Source: Trema orientale (Eukaryota > Streptophyta > Magnoliopsida > Rosales > Cannabaceae). From it: 64,000 nt of DNA. Of this stretch, positions 60,667 to 64,000 are shown in pieces. A program made the translations under genes and the position numbers. A model generated the notes under the pieces. That model worked only from the letters and a program-made list of their open reading frames with translations. It had not been told where the DNA came from and searched no databases. The stretch lies in NCBI GenBank assembly GCA_002914845.1, contig JXTC01000122.1, positions 146,444-210,443 on the forward strand, given 5' to 3'. Position 1 is the first letter of the stretch. The number at the start of each line of letters is the position of its first letter.

Positions 60667-61380
60667 NCTAGTAAGAAATAAGAATGAAGGAGAAATAAAA
60701 AGTAAAAGAAGGTAGAATATAGGCATAAATGAATTATAGACCCTGCTTGGTAATATTTTGTTATTATTATTTATGATGAAATGAATGAGTAGAGATCTTC
60801 TCAAACAACGTCTTCATTTTCCCTTTCTTTCGTAGAGATCCCTTCCCCTACAGATAGCCTTCGCTGCTCCTCCTCGTCTCCTTTCTTAGCAGGTGCCTCT
60901 CTTATCAAGAGAGGGGGGTCTTCTCTCTCTAGGATATGAGTTTTTCTCAGTTTTTTTTTTGTTTTTTTTTTTTTTTTTTGCGGGGTTACTTGTTGGCGTG
61001 TTATGTTAATCATGGTGTCATGTATTTCCACCAGTTGAACAAATAGGTAATGATGGTGTGGTTTGTGTACTTGCATTTTACCCAAAACTATATATATAGG
61101 TGAAAATATATTTATATATCTGTATTGTTATATAAGTGAAACTCAGACAGAAAGAGATAGAGAGAGAGAGAGAGAGAGAGAAGTCTTTGGACAATGGTTG
61201 TCTGGATTATGGGAAAGAATAAGGGAAGGATCTTTTTCGTGGGGAGAGAAACCTTATAATGAGGTCGAAGATAGAAAAAATGTGGACTTGATATAACTCA
61301 GATCCGGTTTGAACTCAAAGTATTACAGAGACTGGGGTTTTGGGGTTTGTTTTCTAGTGACTATCTTATCCTCTCTTCTT

Positions 61381-61424
<44 letters not shown>

Positions 61425-62061
61425 TCAGATCTGGTTCGTACTTAGCAGTGGAATTATAGTCATTCGTAAGACTGGTCATGACGACGTATAGTTATCATCA
61501 TTATTTGATGGTGTGTGCGGTGTACTTCAGTGATTCAGTACTCCCACCATTTCACCTTCTTATTTCACAATCCGTACATATTAATGCATGTCTTATTTTT
61601 TTTTCTTCTCTGGTTAATTTTCAGAAATGAAAAGAATAATAATGAAAGAAGGAAAAGAAAAAAACCCTAGTAATAAAGGGCAGGCATCTTCTGTTTTGAT
61701 GAGTGTATAAGAGCTGTGATTGACTGATTTAGCGATATCGATCGAAACGTCTGATGAATGTACATTTGCGTAATGATTCTGTGTTTGAACTTTTGTTGTT
61801 AATAATTTATATATATTCTCCTTATTCCCATAGTTGATTTGATCCATTCTTTTTAAGCTTTTTGGACTTTTCTTTCTTGTGGTTCCTGCTTCCTGGGATT
61901 ATTAATCTACGAACTTAAATTAATGTCAATTATACGAATTATGCATTAGCTAGTACATTCATGCATGCACCTAATTCCTTGAATTTTCATATGTAAAATA
62001 TCAAACATTTTTTTGGTTCATGTCAGTTCACTACTATTACATGTAGTGAATGCATTCATAC

Positions 62062-62103
<42 letters not shown>

Positions 62104-63829
62104 TTCTAGCTAGAGTGCGCCCTTGAATAATCTCAGCGCGCCCTCTAACTAGGGTGAGCCCTCTAATTAATAGGGCAGATATATGAAATATAGCATTTGC
62201 TTTTGTGTTTTGTACGTCCGTATTAGTAATAGTGTGTGTGTGTATATATAACGTTATTTATTCAAATAGAAAGAAAATATGTTATATATATATGTTGAAA
62301 TTTATGGTTCCAGTCTTCAGATATGGTATTTGCATGTATTATGCTTGGTATGACAATGGATCATACTGGTGTCCAACTCTAGAGGATATTATCAAATTTT
62401 CGATTTATAAATGGTAATGTTCTTCCTCTTTCCAGAACAGTAGGATCGATATTGTATGTACAGTACTATGGTTCCTAATTATCAAAATTGTTGTTATTTG
62501 TTTTCCTATAACATGACCAAATTAAGTACTCTACACTTACTACATATACCTGCATATTTATGCATATATATGATCGAAATCATTGTACATATTTGATTGA
62601 TGATTCATTTATAATAGATTTGTGTGCATGGGCTATGTACAGTTTGCACTAATTATATAAGAGCTAGTATATATAAAAAATTTGATAATATGTGTATAAA
62701 CACATATATAAGGTGTCATGGCGAATTTTATTTTTTTTTGTTTTGGTTTATTTTCTGTTTTCATTTTCGAAAAGACGTTGGTACAAATTCAGTGGGACAT
62801 TTATCCAGTTTCATAAATAATGCATGATGCACCTTATACGTTAGACCGACCAGTGCAGATTACGATTGTTCTCTCTCTCTTTTTTTTTTTTTTTTTTCCA
62901 TGCATATATGTCATGAACAATTTTTTTTTTCTTTATAATCTTTTGATAATTATTTTGTCTTATTAAACGTTATCCTTTTTATACGTTTGCACAACCTTTC
63001 TCAATGAATATACATATGAGATTGACATTACAGGACTAAAACCAATAAAGTCTCACTTGATAGTTGATACCTTCAATTCTAAGTTAAATTTGTTATTACA
63101 TATGTATACTTATATAATCAGTACTGTTATTCTTAACTGAAGTTATTGTCACTTTGGGTGGCAAATCCATGTTACACTACCACTTCTCCACAGTCAGCAC
63201 CACTGCCATGGTTATTAAAATCTTCAATATGGCACTGTCAAAGTCAATTAGTGAATTAAAAAGAAGAATAAAAAAGGCCAACTTATAAATGTATCAGATA
63301 TGTAGTGAATAAATTAGCATTTTAAAAGAAATGAAAACAATTGGTATTTTTTAGGCAAAGAAATGAATATGCCGTCGTAAATTAGCCATGTCTTTTACAA
63401 CAACAAAATTGATTGAAAAAGTAGATTAATTTTCCAACCATACTAACTCATTCTCCTCTCTTAACGCGAAACTATGTCATATTTCACTAGTTTCACAAAA
63501 CATATACACATGGTTAACTAAAGTACCTGGAAAAAGAGAGATTAAGCTAAACGTATGGTTGACCAAGCTTTGAATGGTAAGAGAGTGATAAAATTAAGAA
63601 TTATGCATCTGAACCCAAAAACTCAAGATTTAAGCCAAAATCCTTAGCCCATAAGAAAGAGATGCGCACAAGCATCCATGTTCCATTTAAAGCAACTTTT
63701 CGGAGAAGACTAACAAGTCTGCCTCCTTCATTTTCTTCCCAATTGCATCGAACAGATAAGAGGGGAAAAAATTAGTCTAATAACTCACAATGGAGAGAAA
63801 TATTGGTGTACCGATATAGCACCATTGAC
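60467..63829. other. 3' flank of the bHLH gene and intergenic DNA
   Basis: A 36-base T run followed by an N (60631-60667) lies in the presumed 3' UTR. An AATAAA signal at about 60694 could end the transcript. Further on are a GA microsatellite (61158-61182), a CT microsatellite (61386-61421) and a TA then GA run (62061-62102). I find no other gene or RNA. Confidence 0.5.
61386..61421. repeat. CT microsatellite
   Basis: About 18 CT units after TATT. A GA run at 61158-61182 upstream is a separate microsatellite of the complementary type. Confidence 0.9.
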
Positions 63830-64000
63830 AGTGTAAAATCCCAAAAATTGTAAGGTTAAATGAGTAATTTTGACTAAAAGGTATTTTGGTAATTTCAATT
63901 TTTCGGATTTAATTAAATAAAAATCTGAAATAAATTAGTTGGGATGAATCTAGACAAGATCAAGTCTAGATACGTTGGGGCAAAAGTGAAAAAGAAATTA
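63830..64000 (+). repeat. Possible start of a Gypsy-type LTR
   Basis: From TGTAAAATCCCAAAAATTG the sequence resembles the U3 start of plant Gypsy LTRs (TGTRA-ATCCC opening, then TTTTGGTAATTT and GATTTAATTAAAT). It runs off the window, so this is only a pattern-level call. Confidence 0.3.

Noticed and set aside
60604..60804. Short ORFs across the T run and N after the bHLH gene
   Set aside because: Low-complexity translation of homopolymer in the 3' flank.

Overview
The window is AT-rich plant nuclear DNA, almost certainly from a eudicot. It shows plant-specific gene families, Copia and Gypsy retrotransposon debris with tRNA-Met-type primer-binding sites, many small foldback DNA transposons, and AT, GA and CT microsatellites. 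There is no operon-like organisation. I can support only two ordinary genes. One is a single-exon nepenthesin-type aspartic protease at 18109-19482 (+). The other is a two-exon TMO5/bHLH30-like bHLH transcription factor at 58351-60466 (+). From memory, the closest Arabidopsis relatives of these two are direct neighbours (At3g25700 and At3g25710 = bHLH32/TMO5). The window therefore looks like a conserved gene pair whose intergenic space has grown to about 39 kb.

1-11 kb is nested LTR-retrotransposon debris. A decayed Copia element (+) has its gag split by a reverse-oriented, gag-only LTR element (832-3063, TSD GACTG). Its 3' LTR is itself interrupted and then abuts a long Gypsy-type LTR-like sequence. 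11.7-16.7 kb holds a LINE-type RNase H remnant, a Harbinger-like MITE with TTA target sites, two neighbouring hairpin MITEs with 9-base target duplications, and a 1.1 kb long-TIR Mutator-like element with a perfect 9-base duplication. 18-19.5 kb is the protease gene, a GC-rich island.

24.5-30.6 kb is a Copia element with an intact TGATT target duplication. Its 5' end carries two successive LTR-PBS units, and the internal region has at least five further tandem duplications. 31-46 kb is mostly non-coding: hAT-like MITEs (one split by a 1.8 kb non-autonomous LTR element with a minisatellite), a roughly 1.5 kb tandem segmental duplication, a 93-base pure poly-A tract, and other MITEs. 45.8-51.1 kb is a junkyard of a Copia RT fragment, a hAT-like end, a TRIM-like LTR and an internally deleted reverse-oriented Gypsy element. 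52.6-53.3 kb has a perfect 72-base tandem duplication and a CACTA MITE. From 57 kb come a possible 44-codon ORF, the bHLH promoter and leader, the bHLH gene and its 3' flank. A new LTR-like sequence starts near 63830.

The two genes do not form a pathway. The protease is predicted to be secreted or extracytoplasmic and the bHLH is nuclear. Every transposon coding region has stops, frameshifts or deletions, so no element here is autonomous. Single N bases occur at 5263, 39859, 44109 and 60667.
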